Under the pieces are notes generated by a model. That model made no database searches. It worked only from the letters and a program-made list of their open reading frames with translations, and was not told where the DNA came from. The position numbers were made by a program, and so were the translations under genes. Below, in pieces: positions 19,045-27,868 of a stretch of 64,000 bases of DNA (position 1 is the stretch's first letter; each line of letters starts with the position of its first letter). The stretch is from Bifidobacterium animalis subsp. animalis ATCC 25527. GTDB lineage: Bacteria; Actinomycetota; Actinomycetes; Actinomycetales; Bifidobacteriaceae. The stretch is taken from positions 186,001 through 250,000 of the forward strand of contig NC_017834.1 of the NCBI RefSeq assembly GCF_000260715.1, in the 5' to 3' direction.

Positions 19045-19461
19045 ATGCGCGCGCTGAGGCGGTTCTACCGGCGCAACCGAATATTGGTGACGTGGGCGGT
19101 GCTGTGCGCGGCGTCGATGGCATTGGTGGGCCATGTGACCTGGCTGCCGGGCGCGGACTCGCTGTTCACTCCGGTGAGCGGCGCGAGCAGTTTCGTGCTG
19201 AGTCCGGCGGCGGGCGGCGCACTGCTGTGGCGGCAGCGTTCGCGGCGCGCAATCCGTTGGTATGTGGTCGCCGTGCTGCTCGGCGCCAGCATGCCGATGC
19301 TGTGGGGATATTTCCGCAACGAGTGGGCGAATCTGCAAATGCCCACGACGCTCGACGGCGTCGTCGCCACGGTCTCGTCGCTCGCTCCGGCGATTCTGTT
19401 CGCGCTCGGCGCGTTCTGCGTGTACCGGTATGCGCTCGGCGGGCGTCGACGCCGGCGTTAG
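19045..19461 (+). CDS. Small multi-pass membrane protein of unknown function
   Basis: The 138-residue protein has a basic N-terminus (MRALRRFYRRNR), three or four hydrophobic helices (about 14-36, 50-63, 71-90 and 108-131) and a basic arginine-rich end. This is topology consistent with the positive-inside rule for both termini. GAGGTG precedes the ATG by seven bases. I recognise no family. It stands alone: upstream is the acetyltransferase in the same direction, downstream is repeat array C. Confidence 0.7.
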   Translation: MRALRRFYRRNRILVTWAVLCAASMALVGHVTWLPGADSLFTPVSGASSFVLSPAAGGALLWRQRSRRAIRWYVVAVLLGASMPMLWGYFRNEWANLQMPTTLDGVVATVSSLAPAILFALGAFCVYRYALGGRRRRR

Positions 19462-19589
19462 TAGCGTGCGTTTGGCGCGGGCGTTGGCGCCTGCGTTGGT
19501 AGTGCGTGCGTTTGTTGCCGACGCTGGTTTTGGTGACGCGTGTGTTTGTTGCCGATGCCAGCGCTCGTGTTGGTGGCTCGTGTGTTTGT

Positions 19590-19925
19590 GAGGTCATGGT
19601 TGCAAAAGGGGCACGTCACAGTGTTCTGGAATGCCTGCTCGGGATTGAAGTTGCAAAAGGGACACGTCTGTGCGCTCCAGGATGGCTCGCTTTGCAGTCC
19701 CGGCCTCACGTGAGCATATTCAGGCATCTTAGATAGTCAATCTGAGATTATGCCTGCAAAGGCGGCACGTGTATCCGCTGGTTATGTGCTGCTCTGAGAT
19801 TGGTATTGCAAGGGTGGCGTGTTGGTGGGCTGCATGTGTGCTGTGGTGAGATTGAACTTGCAAGGGTGGCATGATGACGCGTTCTGCGTGTGCTGTGATG
19901 AGATTGGTATTGCAAGGAAGACCAT
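19590..19925. repeat. Tandem 51-52-nt repeat array C
   Basis: Repeat marks TTGCA or CTGCA begin at 19600, 19651, 19692, 19754, 19806, 19858 and 19910. Most are 51-52 bases apart and one unit is irregular. The conserved part is GAGATTGGTATTGCAAGG followed by a TGGC/GGCACGT block. On the minus strand two neighbouring units read in one frame as TCPFCNFNPEQAF and TCPFCNHDL. I do not call a gene because the frame has no ribosome site and breaks in later units. Confidence 0.7.
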
Positions 19926-19984
19926 TTTCTCTGCGTCTTCGCTGCTCGTGCTGCCAGTGCGATGGCCTATGATCTGCAAGCAAG

Positions 19985-20018
19985 AGAAAAGGCCGGCGGT
20001 TCGTGTGCCGCCGGCCTT
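19985..20018 (-). terminator. Intrinsic terminator, minus strand
   Basis: AAGGCCGGCGG (19989-19999) pairs perfectly with CCGCCGGCCTT (20008-20018). Reading the minus strand, the hairpin is followed by TTTTCTCTTG. No gene ends close by: the nearest minus-strand gene is the TetR gene ending at 20524. It may end read-through from that operon or a short unannotated transcript. Confidence 0.55.
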
Positions 20019-20063
20019 CCAGAGAGAAGAGAAGAAGAAAGAAGGGGTCAGCTTTTCAGCTGA

Positions 20064-20080
20064 TGTCTATATTGTAGACA
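20064..20080. promoter_or_regulatory. 17-bp palindrome in the repeat-rich gap
   Basis: TGTCTATATTGTAGACA is a near-perfect palindrome with six-base arms. It lies between the minus-strand terminator at 19985 and array D. It resembles a TetR-type operator but no promoter elements are clear. Confidence 0.3.
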
Positions 20081-20159
20081 AGTAATGCTTGAGGCTAATA
20101 TAGAGCATCCTGAGAGTTTGCTGTGAAATTGAGCCAGTTCGATTTCCTGCACTGTTTCG

Positions 20160-20520
20160 CAGATGCGCGGCATATTGCGTGGGTTTTTCCGTAATCCATG
20201 TCGTTTGCAGACCCCGCCGCGGCCCATTGCGCGGACGCTTCCGTGCACGCGACCTCACTGGGGTGCTTTCTTGGTTACCTTTTCGGAAGACTCCGTGAAA
20301 CATGCCGCGAAACTGCGGTTCTGCGGTCTGCTATGCGGAAGGTTCCGTGAGAACGACCGCGGGGATGGCGATCTGCGGTCTGTTGTACGGAAGCGTCCGT
20401 GAGATATGCCGCGGGGAGACTGCTTTGCGGTCTGTTATGCGGAAGGTTCCGTGAGGATGACCGCGGAGATGGAGATCTGCGGCATATCTTTCGGCAGATT
20501 CCGTGAGATGGACTGCGCAA
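20160..20520. repeat. Tandem 52-nt repeat array D (7 units)
   Basis: TCCGT cores begin at 20188, 20240, 20292, 20344, 20396, 20448 and 20500, exactly 52 bases apart throughout. A typical unit holds GCGGAAGGTTCCGTGAG, with the small palindrome CGGAAGGTTCCG, then ACCGCGG and ATCTGCGGTCTG. The array runs up to the last codons of the TetR gene on the minus strand. No gene is seen between 19462 and 20523. Confidence 0.85.
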
Positions 20521-20523
20521 TGG

Positions 20524-21171
20524 TCAGCGGGCGGTGAGCGTGGGCCACAGCAGGGAGGCCATGTCGTGCGCCCAGGTGTCGTGGGAGGAATCTGAAAGCG
20601 CTTTGGCGGCCATCATCGATCCGATGACCGCCTGGAACAGGAACGGCACGTTCACATCTCCGCGGAATGCGCCAGAGGAGACCCCGCGACCGATGAAATC
20701 GGCGAAGCGCTGCTGGGCGGGCGTGACCACGCGCTCGGCGAGGTTCGTGAGGTAGTCGTTGCTCGACGACAGCACGACGCCGATCGCTTTGAGTCCAAGC
20801 TCCTCGTCGAAACAGTCGACAATGCACTTGAGCACACCGCGCAACCCGTCGAACGTGGTGTCGAATCCGCTGAAATCGAGCGGCTCGCCCACGGCGACCG
20901 AGAGGTGGCGCAGCAGATCGTCGGTGTTCGCATACCGGCGGTAGATCGTGGTCTTCGCCACGCCGGACTTTTTGGCCACAGCCTCGATGGAGACCGCGCC
21001 AATGCCTTTCGCGAGAATGAGTTCGAGCACGGCGTGCATGATCTTGCCGTCGGTGCGTTCGCGGCGCAGCCCATGCCGCGGAATGCCAAGCGCCGGGCGA
21101 GGGGCGCGAGCGCAGGAGGCAGCGCGCGCGGCGGACGCAGAAGCGGCGGAGGCGGAGGAAATGGAATGCAT
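20524..21171 (-). CDS. TetR-family transcriptional regulator
   Basis: The 215-residue protein has an alanine-rich leader of about 40 residues and then the TetR DNA-binding domain (about 42-90) with helix-turn-helix SIEAVAKKSGVAKTTIYRRY. The ligand domain follows. It is the third gene of an operon behind two YhgE/Pip genes, with a nine-base gap, and GAGGTG precedes its ATG. It probably regulates this operon by feedback. The best operator candidate is the palindrome CGTAGCGCTACG in the promoter at 26201-26212. The ligand is unknown. Confidence 0.9.
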   Translation of the reverse strand: MHSISSASAASASAARAASCARAPRPALGIPRHGLRRERTDGKIMHAVLELILAKGIGAVSIEAVAKKSGVAKTTIYRRYANTDDLLRHLSVAVGEPLDFSGFDTTFDGLRGVLKCIVDCFDEELGLKAIGVVLSSSNDYLTNLAERVVTPAQQRFADFIGRGVSSGAFRGDVNVPFLFQAVIGSMMAAKALSDSSHDTWAHDMASLLWPTLTAR

Positions 21172-21180
21172 GGCGTCACC

Positions 21181-23379
21181 TCATCCCAGCAGCTTGGTGC
21201 GCTCGACCCTGACCTCATACCAATGGTTGAAGCCGAGCAGGGCGTGGCGCAGCACCAGGCCTATGAATAGCAACGGTACGAGGAACAGGGCGAGCTTGCC
21301 CATGGCGATCCAGTAGTCGTTTTCGTAGATGCCGGCGATGGCCCCGCGCATGGCGGTGACTGAATAGCTCACCGGCAGCCATGGGCTTATGGCGCCAATG
21401 AAGTGCGGCAGAATCGAGAGCGGGTAGGCCGCGTTCGAACCGGAGATCTGCATGACGAGGAACAGTACGCCTATGGCCTTACCCACGTTCGAGAACGTGG
21501 AGACGAGTGTGTATGTGAAGAACGAGTACACAATGGAGCTGAACCACCCCACCAGCATGAAGAGCCATGGGTGCACCACCTGCACGCGTAGGAAGAGCAG
21601 GGTGCCCGCGCAGGAGAATGTGCTCTGCAGCAGCGCGATTGCCGCGAACACCCCGTAGTGGCCGAGGAAGATCTGCCACGGTTTCGGGTTGCCGAGTTCG
21701 CGCTGGCGTTTGCGTGAGATGCCGATCTTCAAGGTGACCACCAGCAGCAGCGCACCCACCCATAGCGGAAGGAACGTGTAGAACGGCGTGAGTGCGGCGC
21801 CGAACGTGTCGACTGGGAACAGGGCGACGCGCTTGAGCTCCACCGGCGTGCTCAGTGCGGTGCTCAGCGTGGCGGTGTTGCCGCTGAGGAGCTTTTTGAT
21901 GGTGCCCATGTTGCCGGTGTCGAGTGCCTGGGCGAACTGGGTGTTGAAGTTCGTGAGCTCCTTCGCGGCGTCGGTGAGCTGGGTGGCCGCGTTGTCGATG
22001 AGCTCGTGCACCGAGTCGAGCTGTTTGTTCGCGTCGCTGGCCGTGCCCGACAGGCTGTCGAGTGAGGAGTCGAGCGTGCTGATGGTGCCGTTGAGCGAGT
22101 TCGCCGCGTCGGAGAACGCGTTCGTCATCGCGGTGAGGTCGGGCTTGATCGTCTCATCGAAGTCCTTGGAGATCGACGAGACCGACGATTGCGCCTTGCC
22201 TGCGAGATCCTTGATTTCCTGCCGGTTCTCCTTGCTGGAGCCGACCTTGGAGTCGACGTCGTTCGCGGCTGTGGTGAGGCGGTCTGCGATCTGGTTCAGG
22301 TCGTCGGCCACCGCGCCAATCCGGTTGATGAACGCCTGCACGGCGGATTTCGCCACCGGTCCCAGATTGTCGGATTTGTCGAGCAGTTCCTGCAGTCTGT
22401 CGCGCGTGGTCGCGTACGCCGTCGCCTCGATGCGCACGTTGCCGGCGAGGTTGTTGATTGCCGCAGACGTGCCGCCGGCCTGCTTGTCGACCGCCGAGAA
22501 CAGCTCGTCCACACGGTCGTTCAGACTGCCCAGACTCGTTTTCGAGGTGTCGATCGCCGTGCCGAGCGCATTCACCGACGTGCCGAGCGCGCCGGAGAGG
22601 TCGCTCACGCCGGTTTTGGCGGCGGAGAGGTCGTCGACGCCCGTTTTCGCGGATGCGCGCGCGTCGGCGATGAGCTTGTTCGAGCTGGCGAGCAGCGTTT
22701 TCGCGGAGTCGGTGAGCGACGAGTATGCGCGCAGTGCCGCCGCGCTGTCGTTCAGCATGCCCGCGAGGTCGGCTATGTTGCCGTTGAACGACTTGAGCCG
22801 CTGCTGGTATTCCGGCTTGCCGAGCATGTCGAGCATGGACGAGGCCAGATTCAATGCGGTGTCGGTGAGCGTTTTCGAGAACGTCTGGTTGATCGTGGCG
22901 GCGATGGTGTCGGCGCCCTGACCGGTCACCTTCGGGGCGAGCGCGTTGAGTTTCTCGTTGTTGTAGTAGTCGAGCGTGGCGTGGTGCGCGTCGTCGGTGA
23001 AGAACGTCATCATGTTCTTCGAGAAGTTCTTCGGAATCACCACGGCGGCGTAGTATTTGCCCGATTTCGTGCCGTCGATCGCCTCCGCGCTCGATTTCGT
23101 GAACGTCCAGTCGAGCTGCGAGTTCGCGCGCAGCGTGTCCACCACCTGCTCGCCGATGTTGATGCGCATGGGCAGCAGGTCGCCCTTGTACCCCTCGTCG
23201 TCGTTCGCGATGGCGAACTGCAGGTTCTTCGTGTTCGCGAACGGATCCCAGCAGGCCGCCACGTTGAACCAGGTGAACAGGCCGGGGATCACGATCAGGC
23301 CGATCGTGATGATGATCGAGACGATGTTGCTGGTGAGGTGCCGCACGTCATCGGCGAAGATCTTCGCGAGCATGCTCAT
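21181..23379 (-). CDS. YhgE/Pip-family giant membrane protein
   Basis: The 732-residue protein has one transmembrane helix near the N-terminus (about 18-40), then a long extracellular region of about 470 residues. That region is rich in S, T, A, D and leucine heptads, predicting coiled coil. Five helices follow at the C-terminus (about 515-720), an ABC-2-like membrane domain. This is the YhgE/Pip layout, related to the phage infection protein of lactococci and to ESX-like secretion accessory proteins; the function here is unknown. The start ATG overlaps the stop of the gene before it (ATGA), and GGGAGG lies eight bases upstream. Confidence 0.88.
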   Translation of the reverse strand: MSMLAKIFADDVRHLTSNIVSIIITIGLIVIPGLFTWFNVAACWDPFANTKNLQFAIANDDEGYKGDLLPMRINIGEQVVDTLRANSQLDWTFTKSSAEAIDGTKSGKYYAAVVIPKNFSKNMMTFFTDDAHHATLDYYNNEKLNALAPKVTGQGADTIAATINQTFSKTLTDTALNLASSMLDMLGKPEYQQRLKSFNGNIADLAGMLNDSAAALRAYSSLTDSAKTLLASSNKLIADARASAKTGVDDLSAAKTGVSDLSGALGTSVNALGTAIDTSKTSLGSLNDRVDELFSAVDKQAGGTSAAINNLAGNVRIEATAYATTRDRLQELLDKSDNLGPVAKSAVQAFINRIGAVADDLNQIADRLTTAANDVDSKVGSSKENRQEIKDLAGKAQSSVSSISKDFDETIKPDLTAMTNAFSDAANSLNGTISTLDSSLDSLSGTASDANKQLDSVHELIDNAATQLTDAAKELTNFNTQFAQALDTGNMGTIKKLLSGNTATLSTALSTPVELKRVALFPVDTFGAALTPFYTFLPLWVGALLLVVTLKIGISRKRQRELGNPKPWQIFLGHYGVFAAIALLQSTFSCAGTLLFLRVQVVHPWLFMLVGWFSSIVYSFFTYTLVSTFSNVGKAIGVLFLVMQISGSNAAYPLSILPHFIGAISPWLPVSYSVTAMRGAIAGIYENDYWIAMGKLALFLVPLLFIGLVLRHALLGFNHWYEVRVERTKLLG

Positions 23380-26144
23380 GCCGAGTGCCTCCCGTCGTGG
23401 TGGTTGCGCCGGCTTGTGCTCCCGCGGTGCTTCCTCTGCCGTTCCAGTTTGCGCAGTTCGTTGAGATTGAGGTCGAGCGTGTCTTCCAGATGGTTCAGAT
23501 CGCGCTCCTCGCGCCTCTTCTCGGCGCGTTCGCGGCTGTTGCTCGCTGCGCCCGACCTGAGCTCGTCCGCCGGCATGGTGATGTGGTGCCGGTTGTTGCC
23601 GAACACGCCCTGCGCCATGATCATGTCGCGCAGCGAATCCTCGCTCAGCGAGCCAAGCTCGGTCTGCCGGCGCAGCGATTCGCGAATCGACTCGACCGTC
23701 ATCAGGAAGATGATGATGATCAGAATCCACGCGATCCATGTGGCGAGCGCCACGAGCTTCGAGCCGTCGGAGGCGCCGACGAACGAGAAGACGATGAACA
23801 GGACGATCGGCACCACGAAACCGGCCACGAGTGCGCCGCGCATCAGCCGCGGGTAGAGTGTGGCGAAACGCTTGGCGCGGCGTTCGATGCGCCTGCGGTA
23901 TTCCCCGTGATCGGCGAGCACGTGGAGCGCCTGCGCGAGGTCGAAGCGGTTGGCGGGCATGTACACGCGCTCGCCGACGATCATGTCGCCCTCATGCACC
24001 TCGCGGGCGAACAGGTGGTTGAAATTGCCGAGCCAGGGGCGCACCACGAGTCCCACGAAGAACGCGATGGCCGTGAACAGGGCGAGCATGAGCATCTTCC
24101 GCAGCCAGTCGCCGTCGTAGAATCCGGCGATCGTCTCGCGGAACGCGTTGATCGAGTAGGTGAACGGGAAGAATGGGTAGAGCGCGCGGTAGAAGTCCGG
24201 CATCATCTCGATGGGGTAGAGGCCGGAGGCGCCGGGAATCTGCAGCATGACGAGCGCGACGACGAGGGCCTTGCCCACATGCATGAACGTGGCGGACAGC
24301 GCGTAGGCGATGGCCAGGTAAGCGAGCGAGGTGAGCCATGCGGTGAGTACGAAGACAAACCGGTTCGCGCATTGCACGCCTATGACGAGGTCGCCCACCG
24401 CGCACACGATGCCCTGCATGCCGCCGACGATCGCCAGCAGCAGGTAGCGGGCCATGTAGGTCTGGTTCGTCGTCACATGGCGTCCTTCCAGACCTTCGTT
24501 GTCCACTTCGAGCTTGAACAGCACCATGAGCATGAACACGCCCACCCACAGTGCCAGACTCGTGAACAGCGGCGCCATGGCGGAGCCGTACGTGTCTATC
24601 GGGTAGAGCGTATGCGTGTCGAGCACGGTGGGCGAGAGCATGAACGAGGCGATCCGCGAGGCGTCGAGCGTGCCGTTTTTGCTGCCGAGCAGGTCCGAGA
24701 GCACGTTTGTGTTCTCGAGCGTCTTCAGGTCGGTGTTCACGGTGTCGATGCGTGTGATGAACTTGCCGAGCAGGTCGTCGGTGCTGCTGAGCGAGCTGGA
24801 GGTGGATTGGCAGATCTGCGTGAGCTGGTCGAGGATCAGGCTCGTTTGCCCGGTGAGCGACTGCGTGCCGGTGAGGAAGCCGGAGAGCGTGCCGGCGGTG
24901 CCTGAAAGCGTGGCGAGTCCGGAATTGAGCTGCGGTATCGCACTCGAGTTGATCGTGTTGCGTGCGCCGGAAAGCGCGTCGACCGTGGTCGATGACGTCG
25001 TGGAGAACTGGTTGACCGTGCCGAGCGCGCTGTTCGCGGCTGCGGCGGTGGAGTCGTTGAGGGTGGTGAGCGTCTGCAATGTTTGCGCGACCCTTTCGTT
25101 CTCAGCGCTCAGGTCGGTGACGATCTCGTTGATCTGGTTGCTCAGCGGATTGGCGGGCAGTGCCTTGAGATCGGCGAGAATCTGCGCGTTCGTCTTGTTC
25201 ACGCTGGTGAGCTCGTTGAGTGCGCTGCCGGTGGCCCCGCTCGCGGTGAGCACGCCGTTGGCGACACGGGTGGCCGATGTGCTCGCCTTGCCGCTCGCCT
25301 GCAGGAACAGATTGCCGCCTTGGTCGAGTCCGGTGGACAGGTCGTTGCTGAACGAGGTGATGCCGCCCTGCGTTTTCGTGAGCAGGTCGGATGCGCTGGT
25401 GAGTCCTTGGGAGGCGCTTGTGGCGGCCGGGTCGACGCCAGCGAGCGCCTGTTTGGCGGCCGTGGTCTTCTCATCCACGCCGTCGAGCGTCTTGCGCAGG
25501 TCGGCGATCATCGTGCGCGATTTGCTCAGATTGGCCTTCGTGGCGTCGAGCTTCGCCGCGGTTTGCGCCACGGTGGCGTTGCCCTCCTGCGTGATCTGCA
25601 CATTCGTTGTGTTGATCGTGTCAGTGACCACCTTGCTCACGGTGGAGACGAACGCGCTGTTCACTTGGCGGTCCACGGTGTTCGCGCCGACGTCGGTCAT
25701 TTTCGGTGCGACGGCGTTCACTTTCTCGTTCACGTAGTATTCGAGCGTGGGGCGTTGGCCGCTGCCGGTGATCACGGCGGTCATGTTCTCGCTGAAGTTG
25801 CGCGGGATCACGATGGCGGCGTAGCAATGCCCGGATTCCACGCATTCCATGGCCTTCGCCTTGCCTAGGAAGGTCCAGCCGAGCTCGTGGTTCTCTTTGA
25901 GCGTGCTCTCGATCTGGTCGCCGAGCTCGAGCTTGCCCATCATGGCGTTGTCGGCGCCGGCGTCTTCGTTCGCCACGGCCACGGTGATGCCTTTCGTGTT
26001 GCCGTATGGGTTCCAGAAGCCGATGATGTTGAACCAGGCGTAGAGCGCGGGAATGAAGGTGAGGCCGAAGATGATTACCCAAGCGGCCGGATTGATGATG
26101 AGTCGCTTGAGGTCGCGCCGCAGAATGAACCATATGTTGCGCAT
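23376..26144 (-). CDS. YhgE/Pip-family giant membrane protein, longer paralogue
   Basis: The 922-residue paralogue of the next gene begins MRNIWFILRRDLKRLI, with a first helix at about 20-40. It has an extracellular region to about residue 515 with repeated LSGT/LDQL heptads, and a C-terminal membrane domain of five or six helices. A further basic cytoplasmic tail (about 855-922) ends in a histidine- and arginine-rich segment. AGAGGAG lies just before the ATG. It is first in the three-gene operon with the second Pip protein and TetR. Tandem large Pip proteins with a TetR are a common actinobacterial arrangement; the substrate or partner is unknown. Confidence 0.88.
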   Translation of the reverse strand: MRNIWFILRRDLKRLIINPAAWVIIFGLTFIPALYAWFNIIGFWNPYGNTKGITVAVANEDAGADNAMMGKLELGDQIESTLKENHELGWTFLGKAKAMECVESGHCYAAIVIPRNFSENMTAVITGSGQRPTLEYYVNEKVNAVAPKMTDVGANTVDRQVNSAFVSTVSKVVTDTINTTNVQITQEGNATVAQTAAKLDATKANLSKSRTMIADLRKTLDGVDEKTTAAKQALAGVDPAATSASQGLTSASDLLTKTQGGITSFSNDLSTGLDQGGNLFLQASGKASTSATRVANGVLTASGATGSALNELTSVNKTNAQILADLKALPANPLSNQINEIVTDLSAENERVAQTLQTLTTLNDSTAAAANSALGTVNQFSTTSSTTVDALSGARNTINSSAIPQLNSGLATLSGTAGTLSGFLTGTQSLTGQTSLILDQLTQICQSTSSSLSSTDDLLGKFITRIDTVNTDLKTLENTNVLSDLLGSKNGTLDASRIASFMLSPTVLDTHTLYPIDTYGSAMAPLFTSLALWVGVFMLMVLFKLEVDNEGLEGRHVTTNQTYMARYLLLAIVGGMQGIVCAVGDLVIGVQCANRFVFVLTAWLTSLAYLAIAYALSATFMHVGKALVVALVMLQIPGASGLYPIEMMPDFYRALYPFFPFTYSINAFRETIAGFYDGDWLRKMLMLALFTAIAFFVGLVVRPWLGNFNHLFAREVHEGDMIVGERVYMPANRFDLAQALHVLADHGEYRRRIERRAKRFATLYPRLMRGALVAGFVVPIVLFIVFSFVGASDGSKLVALATWIAWILIIIIFLMTVESIRESLRRQTELGSLSEDSLRDMIMAQGVFGNNRHHITMPADELRSGAASNSRERAEKRREERDLNHLEDTLDLNLNELRKLERQRKHRGSTSRRNHHDGRHSA

Positions 26145-26199
26145 GACTCCTCTTTCGCTTCCTTCCGCTTGGGGTGCGTGTACTTCTCAACGATACGGT

Positions 26200-26238
26200 A
26201 TACGTAGCGCTACGGACATAGTAGCGTTATTATACCCA
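26200..26238 (-). promoter_or_regulatory. Promoter and palindromic operator of the Pip/TetR operon
   Basis: On the minus strand a perfect -10 hexamer TATAAT (26236-26231) lies upstream of the perfect 12-bp palindrome CGTAGCGCTACG (26201-26212). The expected start of transcription falls between them. A palindrome at the start site is a usual place for a TetR-family operator; the assignment to the operon's own TetR is inference. Confidence 0.55.
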
Positions 26239-26437
26239 GAGATTCGCGCGGAGCTCCTCGCCATCTCGGATTTGTGTCCGGATTATGGAAATTGTTCCGG
26301 TGATTTCGCGAAACCCTTGTGTGCGCGGTGCATTCTCAATACATTGTGAATCGTTCGGAACCGCGGTGCGGGCGATTACGCCACGGGGCTATCCCGGCGC
26401 TACGCGGTGTTGCAGTACGAGGCGAGGAGGCGAAGGC

Positions 26438-27079
26438 ATGAGCGACATGGAACGAGACGTGCGGAGGCACGAGGTGCGGGCGGCTGGCGGCACACGTCTG
26501 ACCGTTGCCGATCTGATCAACGTGGGTGTGTTCGGCGCCGTCTATTTCGCGCTCGTGGGCGTCGCCGCATTGGCGAGTATGGCGGTGTTCGGTGTTGCCG
26601 GCAACATTCTGCTGCCCGCCATCGCGGCCGTGCTCGCCGGGCCGGTGTTCATGCTCATGGTGGCTCGGGTGCGCAGATTCGGTGCGATTACGCTCATGGG
26701 GCTCATGCTCGGCCTGCTCCTGTTCGTTTCGGGTCACTTCGCGACTTCGCTTGTCACGGCGATCGTGTTCCCGCTGGCGGCGGATTGCATTGCCAGATTC
26801 GGGGCATGGCGTCGCCCGTGGGCGCTCATGCTGAGCTACATCGTGTTCAGTTTCGGTTGCGCCGGGCCGATTCTGCCGTTGTGGATGATGAGGGACGCTT
26901 ACATTGCCGGCCTTGAACGCAAAGGCAAGGACGCCGCCTACATTGATGCGCTGTTCGGCGCGGTGAACGGCACGACCTTCGTGGTGGCGATGGTGGCGAT
27001 TGTGATTGGCGCGCTGGTCGGCGGCTTCTTCGGCATGCGCCTGATGCGCAGGCACTTCCTCAAGGCGGCCGTGGCATGA
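26438..27079 (+). CDS. ECF transporter substrate-binding (S) component, MptD-like
   Basis: The 213-residue protein has about six transmembrane helices. It starts with a hydrophilic tail then LTVADLINVGVFGAVYFALV, and matches the Trep_Strep/MptD group of putative ECF S components. GAGGAGG lies upstream of the ATG at 26438; the longer frame upstream has no such site. The next gene, the T component, overlaps its stop by ATGA, and a fused double ATPase follows. The vitamin or metal substrate is not known for this subgroup. I saw no clear riboswitch in the 293-base leader. Confidence 0.82.
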   Translation: MSDMERDVRRHEVRAAGGTRLTVADLINVGVFGAVYFALVGVAALASMAVFGVAGNILLPAIAAVLAGPVFMLMVARVRRFGAITLMGLMLGLLLFVSGHFATSLVTAIVFPLAADCIARFGAWRRPWALMLSYIVFSFGCAGPILPLWMMRDAYIAGLERKGKDAAYIDALFGAVNGTTFVVAMVAIVIGALVGGFFGMRLMRRHFLKAAVA

Positions 27080-27816
27080 TGGAGGTGGTTGTTCCATGTG
27101 AAACTCACGTGCCGATTCGTGCCACCCATGGTGTGCTGCGCCTCGACCCGCGCGTCAAGCTCGCCATGCTCGTGGTGGCCAATATGATGATGTTCCTGCA
27201 TGTGGGGCCGTACGCCGGCATGATGGGAGTGCTGCTGTTCTCGCTACCCCTGCTATGCGGGGGCAAGATCGCGCTGGGCGTGGGCATGCTGGCCTGCTAT
27301 GCAATGTGCCTGGGCGTGGACTGGCTCGCCGTGGCCGTGGCAGATGCGGCACCTCGGCTGCATGTGCCGGGGGCGTTGGCCGCTGGTGGCGCAATGATGC
27401 TGCCGTGCCTCATCGCCGGCATGAGCGCATTCGCAACCATGCCTCCCGGCGAGCTCGTCGCCGCCCTGAGGCGGTTGCATCTGCCCGATGCGGTGGTGAT
27501 TCCGGCGATCGTGCTGTTGCGGTTCTTCCCCACGATCGCGCGTGACTACCGCATGATCCGCTGCAGCATGCGCCTGCGCGGCATCAATGTGGGAGGCTGG
27601 GCCATGCTGTGCCACCCGATACGCTCGCTCGAGTACGTGCTGGTGCCGCTGTTGATGAACGCGGCGAATGTGGCGCACGATCTCACCGTCTCCGCCCTCA
27701 CCAAGGGCCTCGGACGGCGACGTGCCACATCCAGCTCCGCCATGCTGCACATGCGGGCAATCGACTGGGCCATGCTGGCATTGTGCTGCCTGCCGCTTAT
27801 GCCAGGGCAGGCCTAG
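27076..27816 (+). CDS. ECF transporter transmembrane (T) component
   Basis: The 246-residue membrane protein is of the CbiQ/EcfT family. It begins LRLDPRVKLAMLVVANMMMF and has the coupling-helix motif RLHLPDAVVIPAIVLLRFFP with the later IRCSMRLRGI. These short Ala/Arg-Gly coupling motifs contact the ATPases in ECF systems. It overlaps the S-component gene by four bases and is followed after 52 bases by the ATPase gene, so S, T and A1A2 form one operon. Confidence 0.85.
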   Translation: MMEVVVPCETHVPIRATHGVLRLDPRVKLAMLVVANMMMFLHVGPYAGMMGVLLFSLPLLCGGKIALGVGMLACYAMCLGVDWLAVAVADAAPRLHVPGALAAGGAMMLPCLIAGMSAFATMPPGELVAALRRLHLPDAVVIPAIVLLRFFPTIARDYRMIRCSMRLRGINVGGWAMLCHPIRSLEYVLVPLLMNAANVAHDLTVSALTKGLGRRRATSSSAMLHMRAIDWAMLALCCLPLMPGQA

Positions 27817-27868
27817 CACGGGTGTGGCGGGCGAATGACGGTGATGGCTGTGATATTCAAGGAGGGGT

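Noticed and set aside
17265-20520. Tandem repeats resembling CRISPR arrays
   Set aside because: The whole 52-nt unit is partly conserved rather than alternating fixed repeats with unique spacers, units carry drift throughout, and no cas gene is present.
26145-26437. Vitamin riboswitch before the ECF operon
   Set aside because: I could not find a conserved riboswitch core (for TPP, cobalamin, FMN or similar) in this leader.
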